Assembly: GCA_028554795.2 (NCBI GenBank)
Contig: CM068842.1
Span: 52,321,574 to 52,385,573 of the forward strand
Source of the DNA: Sinohyriopsis cumingii
Lineage: Eukaryota > Mollusca > Bivalvia > Unionida > Unionidae
Direction: 5' to 3'
Length of the DNA: 64,000 bases
The position numbers and the translations under genes were made by a program. The notes below the pieces were generated by a model that ran no database searches, was not told where the DNA came from, and was given only the letters and a program-made list of their open reading frames with translations. Positions 12,560-22,680 of this stretch are shown here, piece by piece (the stretch's first letter is position 1; every line of letters begins with the position of its first letter).

Positions 12560-12960
12560 TTTTTCGGTTTCAGAGATATATGATGGGGAAGGCGATCCCA
12601 ATTTTAATGAAAATGAGGCTCATTTCAGACAGTTCTTTTGTATGCAATGATTGCTTGATAGCTGATATGAATGATGGTCTGCTGGAACTTTAACACCTTT
12701 GAAAATCAATACGAAATAAATGGTTCCACAGTTCCAGTCAGCATTAATTCACAGAAATTTGAAGCAATCAAGTCAAGGATTATGGAAGCAGAGCCTTACA
12801 CAAAAATGTCCAGTGGTTATTGATTTGGCAAGGAACTGGCTCTGAGGATTGTCAAGTTTGGTAAAAGTTTGAACAACATGCATGGCCAAAAAATGAAATG
12901 CTCCAGAGGGGGTAGAGTGCTGCTAATCAGGCCTTCAGAATGTCCATCCTAGCCGCCAAT
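12560..12960 (+). pseudogene. Interrupted coding-like stretch, unidentified
   Basis: Fragments read like protein in one or two frames: EIYDGEGDPNFNENEAHFRQ near 12573, then INSQKFEAIKSRIMEAEPYT near 12745. After an in-frame TGA, GKELALRIVKFGKSLNNMHG follows. Stops separate them. Charged residues dominate, unlike most AT-rich frames nearby. I do not recognise a family; a decayed transposon or processed pseudogene are both possible. Confidence 0.25.
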
Positions 12961-15190
12961 TTTAAAATCATTTTATCACCGAAGAATATGGCTATAGGTT
13001 TAACGCAGTAGTTAAAAGGAAGAAATGGTCTCATCCAGAATTCCAGTAGAGCATCAGTTCCTTTGAGGGATTCTTGTTTAATATTAATAACAGGTGGTTA
13101 TAATATTCAGTTTAGAGGTAGAAGGATTTTGAGGAGAACATGACTTGCAATTTGGAGACAGACAAATAATTACATGAATGCACCAGTACATTATATATCT
13201 GCACTGTACATATGATGCTCTACTTGTGTCGCAATTTTAAATTTACAACAGCAGAGCAAAATGGATTATGTATTTCTTTGTGTTGCATATTTGATAAACA
13301 TTACACAGCATTTTTGAATGAAGACATGATGATCGATGACTTCGAGGGGGAGATATGCATCTTGTTCACTATAGTCACGAACACTGCAGAATGATGTTTC
13401 ACAAGAGGCATGTCCAAATTTAGTATTCAAGAATACCATATGTTCTCAAAAGATGAATTCAGCTGCAAACAGAATAGATCCTGATTTGCCATCACATACT
13501 GTACTAGCAGATTAGGGTATTTTGTTTGTTCCACTGATTATTACTAACGATCTGAATTGACCCAGATCTGCTTGCACAAACAGTATGTCAGGCTGTGCTG
13601 TGTATCAGTCTTGTCTGTGCCAAAGCATTACCACAAGCCACAGGCAGCAATCAGCTGTGCTTCTTTATCACTCATGGGCTGCCTGTTCTGAGATCAGGTT
13701 TTCATGAATATGCATTAACCTACTTGACCAGTCACTGGAAGCAGAAGTAAAATTTTTCACCATTGAACAGACATCACCTTTCCATTGCTCCAATACATTT
13801 TTTGGGACACAGGCTTACGGCTGGTGACTAACAAAAATTCACAAGCCCTGACTCAAATTTCATAAGCCTGGACTCTAATTTAAATAAGCCCCAAAATTGC
13901 CCATTTTAAATATTGCCACAAATGTTGTGATTCCTACAATACATATATGAAAAAATAACAAAGTCATGAAATTGACCTGTCTGTTTATTTGGATCTCATA
14001 AACTTTCATGTAAAGCAATGCTTTTTCACCAGGTCACCAGGTCATCCATTGTCTAACAATGTCCTTCTGACTCAATGGAGCAACATTAGCATCTGAAGTA
14101 TTTCTTGATTTATTCAATTCTTCAGTGCTGCTTAATGATTAACCAGTGTTTCATTACACTAGTTTAAGCATGAGCACAGTACAAGTGAACTATATTTCAT
14201 GAAACTTAGAACATCTTGAACAATAGCAATTAAGCAAGACCATAAATAAAAGACTTAATCAAGTGGTTTTGCAGAAATCATCTTAAGTCAGGTTTTCCTT
14301 TTTGTCTCAGCTCTGCCAAAAGACAGTTGATTTTTAATCAGTGTCTTAAAAACCGGCACAGCACTATTTGGTCTCTTTATTATTTATAATACCTTAAAAA
14401 AAAACATCCTGCATTTGGCCTATTTAACAGCTTGTGTATACACGCTAACCTCAGTTGTATTACACGGCCAAACATCATTGTACCAGTTGCAACAGTTCCT
14501 GAAACAGTTCCAGTATACACTAGACTGGTTCTGGCTGGTTTCTGGCACATTAAATATCCAAAACAGTATTTTAGAATCACATATATGATAAACCCATGTT
14601 ATAGTAACCCAGGCAATCTGTTTCCCATTCATAAATCACATACTTCACTTTGAACAAAAAGTTTGCAGCTTTTGATAGAAGTATGATAAGTAGAGGATCT
14701 TCATAAGGGTAAGAGGCTTACAGGGAGATAAATATTAATAATCTGCGAGTCCTTCAGCATCTTGAAAATTTCTGCATCTCATGAGTGCATCAATATTTTC
14801 TCAGCAAATTTGATTTTTCTACTAGCCCGACGGGCACTTCATATGGAATACAGAATGGGTCCAATATAAAATTAGAGGGGCCCCGGGTAAAGAAGCCAAC
14901 TGGTAGCCTGGTGCTTGGGTATCTCTACATAGCACCACCCAGCAATTTTTGAACTTCATCACGTACTTTATATTAGTTTTTAAAAAATTCTTGTTTTGGT
15001 CTGCTTAAATTTAAATTTAGAGTCATATTTTGAATGAATGTGCATTGAATAAAACTTTTCCATTTGGTCTACTGACCTGCCAACCCATACAGTTTTGCTT
15101 AAGTCTTACAAAATTACACTTAAAATACTGACTTACGGCATACAAGCAAAAACTACGGAAAAATGAACAACAAGGCAACAAGTAATTTAA
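12961..15190. other. No gene seen
   Basis: AT-rich, intron-like. GACCCAGATCTGCTTGCAC near 13560 echoes palindromic repeat D but no arms were found. Three overlapping frames at 14380-14653 occupy the same bases on both strands and none looks coding. Confidence 0.5.
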
Positions 15191-15211
15191 TTATTTCTTT
15201 ATTACAGGACA

Positions 15212-15484
15212 ATGTTTAGAAGAATCTGTGGGGCAATGGGGCCACAGAAAGGGCCCTTGAGATACTCGTACAAATTTCGTAAGTGCTCAAAGTGCACAGT
15301 GAAGAATAATTACACTTCTTGTGCATTTGGTCTTGTATCAAGGCTGGGGGACCCTTCCCTCCCCATTTTGTTCAGAATTTTCCAAAAAAGAATCTCCTCC
15401 AGGTCTCACACATTGCAACAAACATCTTTGGAGGCCAGTGAAGCCGCTCCCGAAGAATGTCTAGACGTTCGAGAAATCAATTGA
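15212..15484 (+). other. Open frame at the start of the GC-rich island, unidentified
   Basis: A 90-codon frame begins just after a good acceptor-like site (TTTCTTTATTACAG ending at about 15207). It is fairly Cys-, Arg- and Ser-rich (KCSKCTVKNNYTSC) but shows no domain I recognise. It sits at the left edge of the GC-richer block that continues with the minisatellite and the DIRS-like remnant, so it may be the decayed 5' part of that element. It could also be chance. Confidence 0.2.
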
Positions 15485-15539
15485 CTTCCCCATGTAGGGA
15501 GATGATTAACATGTCTCGTGTCTATTAGTGTGCATGCGT

Positions 15540-15850
15540 TAGGTTTTGGATTGCTCCCTCATTTTGGTGAGGCAGAGCACTGTGACAGTGGGTTGTGCCC
15601 TCCCATTAGGAAGGTAGAGCATCATGACAGCAGGATGCTCCTTCCCTTTAGGGAGGTTGAGCACAGTGATAGTGTTTGTACCCGGCCTTGAAGGAGGTGG
15701 AGCATCACAATCATATGGTTGCACCCTCCCTTTAGGGAGGTTGAGCACCCATCATTGGGTTTCTCCCACCCCTCAGAGAGGTAGAGCACCGCAATACATA
15801 TTGTACTTCTGGCAACGTGTTGCCCCCACCCCCTGTTTAGGAGGCAAAAC
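15540..15850 (+). repeat. 42-bp minisatellite, about 7 diverged copies
   Basis: Units begin AGGT(A/T)GAGCA and end in CCCTTTAGGG or similar, spaced about 42 bp. Copies differ by up to a third. The array is GC-richer than its surroundings and gives open frames on both strands that I take as artefacts. Confidence 0.85.
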
Positions 15851-15869
15851 ACAGGACCCATGATGCACA

Positions 15870-17170
15870 AGTGATAAATCAGTTGAAGATGACGTTTTCC
15901 CCATGTATCACTGATTGGTCTCTAGCTACGGGCACAGGACAAGGACGGAGCTTCCCCTCCCTCCCCCCCCCCTTAACATCCCACCCTCTGCAGAATTTGC
16001 AATCTGTACACAGGACTCAGGCTAGGGATGGGGACCACATTGGTGTTTCCGTTTCCCATTATACATCTGAACCCTTAGTGGGATGTGGGGCCTTCTACCT
16101 CAGGCCCTTTGGTCCATTATGCGCCCTTGGGCTAGTGGACCTTGCCCTCATAGTTGAAGTGATGCTGTGGCTTGTGACCCACCATCACCCCATTACCAGA
16201 TGGCTACATCATCTATGGTAGATGGACGTTCTTGCATCCCCAATGATGACACAGAGTGCTCCTATGCCCATTTCATCAAGGTACACGGTGATGCCCAGCC
16301 ACTCTCCAGCGGTGAGTTTCCTTGATTATTATGATGATGATGCATTCTCTCTGCCTCCAGCGAGGTCATGACAGAAGCTGTAGCAATGACACCTTCTTTC
16401 AGGCCCATCCCTTCTAAGATGGATGAAGATGAGGAGGCCTGGTCCTTTGATAAGGCAGTAAAATGAGGTTTACAGTCTGTTACCCCCAGATTTGTGCCCC
16501 CAAATGCTTGGCACACAGTCAATAAGAATCCTTTCCATTTTGGGAAATATCTTCTTAGTACCAGCTCGGCCAGAATCTTACTTCTCCCACATTTATCCAC
16601 TACTGAGGAAATATGGAGGTATTCACAAGGCCAATGTAGCACACTAATATAGAGGACTGTCTGTTCATAGTTTAACATTGAGACCCCCTATTGCTTCTTC
16701 CAGCTACTGGGTACATTCCCCGAAGTGGCCTATCAAACGTCCTCCTTTGTACACCAATGCAGCCAAAGTGGGTATTTCTATGGGAGCCTGGGCACACCTT
16801 CCCATGAAAACAATTGATGCCATGGAGCAGGAAATTGGTTTCTTGTAACCATAGTTTTGCATGCCACCCTATTCTTTCTTAGCTACTTCCTTTACTATAC
16901 TTATCTGAATCCTGCCACATTATTTATTGTGTGTGAAGGATGCTGTGTACAGGTATCTAAGTATGCACTTTGTGGCAATGGCATTATTGGCGGACTTGTT
17001 CACATCCATTGTGGCATTGCATTGGACTCCTCGAAGGTATTGCTTTTAAGGGCTGCTCCTTTTGGAGCACAGATCCTCTTGGGGGACATAATTCCTACCC
17101 TGGCTTCTCCAGACTTTCTGGATCGCCGAAATTGATCTTCTCTCCAATCCTAGTCCATCACACTTGACCA
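15870..17170 (+). pseudogene. Decayed DIRS-like retroelement remnant
   Basis: A GC-richer stretch carries coding-like fragments in shifting frames on the + strand. At about 16695-16830 a frame reads YWVHSPKWPIKRPPLYTNA followed by KVGISMGAWAHL, resembling the (Y/F)TDAS...GWGAHL RNase H start of DIRS-type retroelements. At about 17110-17165 AEIDLLSNPS resembles the PEIDLFAS motif that follows. WSTDPLGGHNS lies near 17070 in another frame. Stops and frameshifts separate them, and no RT core is seen. Open frames at 15871-16221, 16857-17135 and 16262-16678 (-) fall here and I do not call them genes. Assignment is from motif memory and needs a protein search. Confidence 0.4.
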
Positions 17171-17269
17171 AGAAACGAGATCAGGCAAATCATCCTCTGG
17201 CATTGTCTGGCATACAACTGTATGTCCAAATAATTAACAAACTCCTGTCATTTTACTTGATGTAAGCTC

Positions 17270-17510
17270 TTGTCACAGTTTTGTAGAACACCAGACCAAG
17301 TGTTATTTTTTGTACCCTTGAGAAACATGAATCATTGGATTTTGGTGTTCTTTGGCATAGCAATGCAGACTGGTTATTTAATGCTTTGATAATTGGAGTA
17401 AAGGGGGGACACACACAGTAGCCACTTCAGGGCAATGTTAGGATTTAAAATTGCTCCATTTTAGTTGCCATTCAGATACACTCACCACTGAGCCACATCA
17501 TTTCATGATT
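17270..17510 (-). mobile_element. SINE-like repeat, family B
   Basis: The head complement contains TGGCTCAGTGGTGAGTG. The body has AATTGGAGTAAAGG and TTTGGCATAGCAATGC, similar to the copies at 11125 and 34435. Boundaries are approximate. Confidence 0.45.
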
Positions 17511-18280
17511 CAGGCAAGTTGGATAGTGTAATTATTTTAAGAGAAGCTGGTGTAAACCTCCTAATCATGTGTACTTAAGGCAATGAAGCATCCACACACA
17601 TGGTCATTATCTTTCTAACCATTATTTAACAAAAGTACCTGGGGATTTGAAATTTTTCCAGAAGTGGGTTTATAAGGTGAATGGTTGCTCTGGTGATAAC
17701 TAGTCCCAGAGAAAATATAATGATATGCTCTTTACAGCAGATAAGGCAGGACATTTCTGGTCCAAAAGAAAAACACGTTTGTCAATTTTATGATGGCTCT
17801 GGCACATTAGACTCCATGATTGGATTAGCCCATCAAACTTCATTATATACATAGAGCTGGAGGTTTAGCATTTCTATAAACTTGAGGTGGTGAAATGGTA
17901 GTCTAGACCTGCCATACCAGTAATATTGGAATGTGACCTGTAAAATTGTCAAATTTTGTCAGATCAGTGGATTGGACTTGATCCAGCATGTTTCTACTTA
18001 CAACAATATGTATGGAGGCTTTGGAAGTACCAGACAAGCAATAATTACTTTAGTGGAAATGAAGCAAGTAATGGGATATGCTGTCAGTCAAAATTATAAT
18101 CAGTTATTGCAGAACTGTATATATTAATTGACAGAAACATGAAAAGTGTGTATAATGTTTTTTATTTTGAACTTCTAATCTAGTGAAACTAGTTTAAAAT
18201 GTGTACTACTGTTGGTAGTTGAGTTTGGTACAAAATTCTTTTTAACAGTTCTCAGTTGTTAATGTAACAAGTGTAGGAAC

Positions 18281-18370
18281 CAAAAGCCTATCAACCCCCC
18301 CACCCGATACCAAAAGCCTATCAACCCCCCTACCCCATACCAAAAGCCTATCAACCCCCCTACCCCATAC
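18281..18370 (+). repeat. 30-bp repeat, three copies
   Basis: Three adjoining copies of CAAAAGCCTATCAACCCCCC followed by (C/T)ACCC(G/C)ATAC. Copies two and three are identical. Confidence 0.95.
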
Positions 18371-19117
18371 CTATCTCATTCTCTCTCAGACTTGGAAGAA
18401 AATTATCTAACTAGGCTCTTTGACTAGAATGAAAATAATCATAAAATTGTGTTAAAAAATAATTGCAATTTTTTTTTTTTTGCTCTAAATGTCCATAATT
18501 ATAGATCTTTTAAGCAGCAATTTAATACTCTTGAATTACTGGTGCTGCTTTAGTGACCTAATGCTCTGCCAAGCTGCCCAGATCAACTGGAACCACTACC
18601 TTGTCCATGGCATTCTTTTATCTCACAGACTTCCAATAGATCGAATAGAAAATTAATGAATTGAACACAGAACACACTATTGTAAGACAGAAATTTGATT
18701 TCCATTATTTTATACAAAGTTATTTGTCAAATTTGTATGATAATTATGTAAAATGTTTGATTGGTCATGATGTTCAATTCAGAAATTTATGTTTGTGATA
18801 TCTGTAAAAGCAGCTGTTTTTCACGAAGATATACATCACATTGCTTCCACATTATGGAATCCTCATGCTGCCTTTTTTCTACCAAACATCATCAAGCTTC
18901 TCCTTTATGCGTTATGCCGTTGTATAGTTAGTTTCAGGTGAATTCTTTCATTTGATACCAGATGAAGATATATTTTTGAAGAAATCTTTCTTTCCCATCT
19001 TAATCAAGACAAAAGTAGGTGGGTGATGTTTACATAACCTTTATCAGTGTTCATTCAGCATCGACATTGATTTTGTGTACATAAAAAAAGTTAAATTTTT
19101 CTGAGAATGATTTGTGA

Positions 19118-19357
19118 GACTTGCAGAGCATGCGACTCTTAGCCACACTGCACAGTTTTGACCATCTGATTCTATCTGAGTCTGACAAACTTGACAAAGA
19201 CAATAATTCACCATCACTGCCAACACATTCTAAATCAATATCATCAATTTGTTCATTTGAAAAAGATGAAAATTATGATGATTATGATTCCAGCAAAAAG
19301 CCATTGTTTCCACACTCAACAACTGCATATATTAACCATCATGTAGAAAATTCCTGA
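19118..19357 (+). other. Exon-like open stretch ending in a stop, unidentified
   Basis: After GAGACTTGCAG (acceptor-like, with a weak pyrimidine tract) a frame runs about 80 codons to TGA at 19355-19357. It includes LILSESDKLDKDNNSPSLPT and SFEKDENYDDYDSSKKPLFP. It is acidic, Ser-rich and hydrophilic, as in disordered tails. An AATAAA lies at about 19913. I cannot name it. It may be a terminal exon of a nested gene or a chance frame; the - strand frame at 19044-19226 overlaps it and looks less coding-like. Confidence 0.25.
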
Positions 19358-19666
19358 AAATCCCCATGTTTAATAGTCATATTTAATGTATGATGTCTTT
19401 CACAATAATAACAGACTTGCCAGTCCTTACAATTTTGCTATAAGCCTTACAGAAATTACCCTGACTTGTGGAACAAAAGCACAGAATACGGAAATATGAG
19501 ATTGTTTGTGCTAAAATCTGGATGCTTGCTTGTCTTTGAATTGGATCCAGGTTTTGTATTAGATTCAGTGGAGTTGGCCTGGGAACCATACCTTAGAGGT
19601 CAAGCTTATTTTCTAAAAATGGTGTCCAACAAGTGATACAATTTCAGGATGAAGGGGACTATAAAC

Positions 19667-19761
19667 CTCTGACACTGACAATGCTCTCACTCTGAGAAAT
19701 GGACAAGTTGTCAACTCTGACACTGACATTGCTGTCTCTGAGAAATGGACAAGTTGTCAAA
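19667..19761 (+). repeat. 48-bp direct repeat, two copies
   Basis: CTCTGACACTGACA(A/T)TGCT and TCTGAGAAATGGACAAGTTG recur 48 bp apart. Confidence 0.9.
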
Positions 19762-20023
19762 GACCTACTCTTGCTTGAATTTGTAGCATTCAAAATATTC
19801 AAATTTTGCTCTTGACTTTTAAATTGACTGTATGTTATCTGAATGAGCTTTATACTTAATTATATATTAGGGTTTAATGGCATGACAGCATAATAGTAGC
19901 ATTATGGTGCCAAATAAAGACTTGAAATCAAGCTTAATTTGCTTTATTACTGTACCCCTGGTAAAAATAGCAGTAAATCTCCAAATATGCTATTTTAATT
20001 TCTCACTTTCATGATGTTTATGC

Positions 20024-20541
20024 TCAGATCCATATTGACTCAGAGACAAATTGTGCAAAACTGACAGATCGATATTGACTCAGAGACAAGTTGTACTAAA
20101 CTGTCAGAATCATATTGACTCAGAGACAAGTTGTACAAAACTGTCAGATGCATATTGACTCTGAGACAAGTTGTACAAAACTGTCAGATCCATATTGACT
20201 ATGAGGCAAGACGTACAAAACTGTCAGATCTATATTGACTATGAGACAAGTTGTACAAAACTGTCAGATCTGTATTGACTCTGTGACAAGTTGTACAAAA
20301 CTGTCAGATCCATATTGACTCTGAGACAAGTTGTACAAAACTGTCAGATCCATATTGACTCTGAGACAAGTTGTACAAAACTGGCAGATCCATATTGACT
20401 CTGAGACAAGTTGTACAAAACTGTCAGATCCATATTGACTCGGAGACAAGTTGTACAAAAGTGTCAGAACCATTTGACTCGGAGACAAGTTCTACAAAAA
20501 TGTCAGAACTATTTGCCTCAGAGACAAGTTGTACAAAAATG
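20024..20541 (+). repeat. 40-bp satellite array, about 13 copies
   Basis: Direct head-to-tail copies of a 40-bp unit with typical wording CAGATCCATATTGACTCTGA then GACAAGTTGTACAAAACTGT. Outer copies are more diverged (two shortened copies at the right end), inner copies nearly identical. The - strand open frame at 20264-20488 is just this array translated. There are no unique spacers, so it is not CRISPR. Confidence 0.95.
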
Positions 20542-20844
20542 TGAATATGGTAATGAGCTTCATATTTGTTAGGTGATCAACAAAAAAGACAAATTGGACT
20601 GGGGTCCCCTTTTAAACCCAAACGTAGAAAACAATTCCTGACAAATTCTTTCCCAGTCTTTCCTGAAGCTATTACTTGTATTATAAGCCCAGTCTACTTG
20701 TCAGTGAAGTGGAGCATCATTAGCAAAGAAATTGGACAGTTGTATTGATCAACATCCTAAGCTCAGCAATTATCACAAGAAAATATTCATTTCATTGGTT
20801 ACAGTCCTCATAATATTCATTGAGCCCACCAGTTAGGGGTAAAA

Positions 20845-21450
20845 CAAGATATGGCAGTTACTTTTCTTCATTTTTGTCAGCAATTTAGTTTTTGGTTTTT
20901 CATTTGCATATACGTTTATTTCATAAAACCCTTGATAGTTTCTTATAATACATGGCATGAATCATTACAAAGCTTAGTGTATTGTAGTGTGCTCACTTGC
21001 CATTTTGATATTTTGGTCAAGGTCACAGTCGGAGAAAGTGGTGTTCAGGTTTTGGTTCAGAGTGTCTTCATTTGCTTAACATATCCTTAACTCATTTGAT
21101 GGATTTATTTATTCATGGGATGAGTCATTATGAAACAGGCACCATTCATTTTTCAGTATTAGCTAGCCGTTTTTTTTTACCTTGGAGCCAAGCCCAGTCA
21201 TAGAAAATTTACATGAAGGTTGTAGTTCATATGTTTTAATTTCCTCTATTTTATAAACCTTTATGGACTTGATTCATACTTGGATTGATCATTGTGAAGC
21301 CTGTAGTCAAGACAGTTCATTCTGCAATACATTATTTACTCCTGACCTTAGGGTCAAAGTTATAGAAACACATGAAAGTATGGGTAATCATTTCATTATC
21401 CGGATCATTTACCAAGCATATACTTCTCTACAATTTGGCCCATCAGTTAA
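20845..21450 (+). repeat. GGTCAAGGTCAC-type tandem modules
   Basis: About three degenerate modules of roughly 190 bp are each marked by a CATGGCATGAATCATTACAA-like phrase. Associated phrases are TTTTGGTCAAGGTCACAGTC and CTTAGGGTCAAAGTTATAG. Such modules are common in bivalve genomes in my recollection. Several open frames here are coincidental. Confidence 0.5.
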
Positions 21451-21509
21451 ATGAATATGTGCATGCATTGATTTTCAGATCACCACAAGTTATGTTAAGA
21501 TGGTTTTAT

Positions 21510-21716
21510 TTTTGGGATTTTAACACCACCAGTTTTTCAGCACATGATAGACAATAGAGTATATTTGGTGGATGAAGAACCTAAGAAAACCACCAACCCA
21601 TGGGAAGCTATTTGCAAGCTTTCTCACAAATTATGTCGGTCATGCCAAGACTCAAACATGCCAGGATGGATGTGAGATTTGAGTGGTCAGTAAAATTGAG
21701 TGCCTTAGACTGCTGT
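21510..21716 (-). mobile_element. tRNA-derived SINE, family A, degraded
   Basis: Recognisable blocks are TTTTTCAGCACATGATAGAC, GGATGAAGAACCTAAGAAAA, GGGAAGCTATTTGCAAGC and AGACTCAAACATGCCAGG. The head is eroded. Part of an open frame at 21600-21827 lies on it and is not coding. Confidence 0.65.
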
Positions 21717-21974
21717 GAGACACAGAGAGAGGAGAGAGAGACTTTTGCCAAGCAATCCTATAAAATCAGATCAATTTTGGATATTGAAATCTTATTGCAT
21801 TCTTTCTGTATCATGACCCATGTGTGAATACAAGAGTTTGTATGAACTGATTTGCCTTTGGTCACCCTAATTTCTACAGCAGCATCATATCAGAGCAACA
21901 GCAAATTTTTATTTTTTCAGTGGTTTAATGGCATTTTTAACACATTATAAGCAATATTATAGAGAGCAAATGGG

Positions 21975-22420
21975 ACCTAGGTGCTCTTTTGGTCATGGAC
22001 CAGAAAAGTCTAATGTCTGTAACTCATCGTTTGTCTGTCCATTAGCACAGGTTATTGCTACGCCTCTTAAACTACCATGAAACTTTTATCTGCATTCATC
22101 CCAAGGCCTATCAGTCCTAAATGGAAACGAAGCTTATTATTGTAAGTCCACCTTAAAAGAACATCATATTGACATGGGCATTTCACTGGAAAACTTCTTA
22201 TGGTGTCTTTTTGGTCCTAAATTAAAATGGTGCCAATGTGACCTCAAATAAGGGTCTCTGTGGCAGCCATCTTAAAACAAATGTTTTAGATGCTTGTCCT
22301 AAATGGATGGTCATATTGACCTTGGGGTTTCCCCAAAAGACTTGTGATGTTAAGTTAGTGTTGACCTGATGTCCAGTGTGGTCAGCATCTTGAGAATTTT
22401 GTTACTGCTGCTCCTGAAAA
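21975..22420 (+). repeat. Dispersed repeat E, second copy
   Basis: Shares TGTCCATTAGCACAGGTTAT, ATGAAACTTTTATCTGCATT, TCCTAAATGG and GACTTGTGATGTTAAG with 50020-51090. Diverged and not tandemly expanded. Confidence 0.6.
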
Positions 22421-22531
22421 GAACCAAATTCAAAATCTTGCAGTCACTCAGGAATATCAGAGGTTGTTTCATCTCTCCATCAATTAAAAAAGAAACAGTC
22501 TTTTCCTGTATTCATGGAAATACTTATTGTA

Positions 22532-22680
22532 CAGTAGAACCTCTGTTTGAAAGACTTGCTGTGAGGATAGTGGTTAATTTTTGGAACCTGTCAGTTTGAA
22601 AGACTTGCTGTGAGGATAGTGATTAGTTTTTAGAACCTGTCAGTTTGAAAGACTTGCTGTGAGGATAGTGATTAGTTTTT
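22532..22680 (+). repeat. MITE end turned into a 49-bp tandem repeat
   Basis: A TA-CAGTAGAACCTCTG start resembles the terminus of the MITE at 8818. It runs into almost three copies of a 49-bp unit starting at 22546, 22595 and 22644. Each carries TTTGAAAGACTTGCTGTGAG, and the joints carry AACCTGTCAG, itself close to the MITE end. No opposite terminus is visible. Confidence 0.65.

Noticed and set aside
15539..15870. Overlapping frames on both strands
   Set aside because: Generated by the 42-bp minisatellite, whose unit is a multiple of three.
16262..16678. 138-codon - strand frame
   Set aside because: Opposes the + strand retroelement-like fragments and shows no domain; treated as a shadow frame.
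20264..20488. - strand 74-codon frame
   Set aside because: It is a translation of the 40-bp satellite, whose period keeps the frame open by chance.
20024..20541. CRISPR-like regular repeats
   Set aside because: Units adjoin directly without unique spacers, and the surroundings are eukaryotic.
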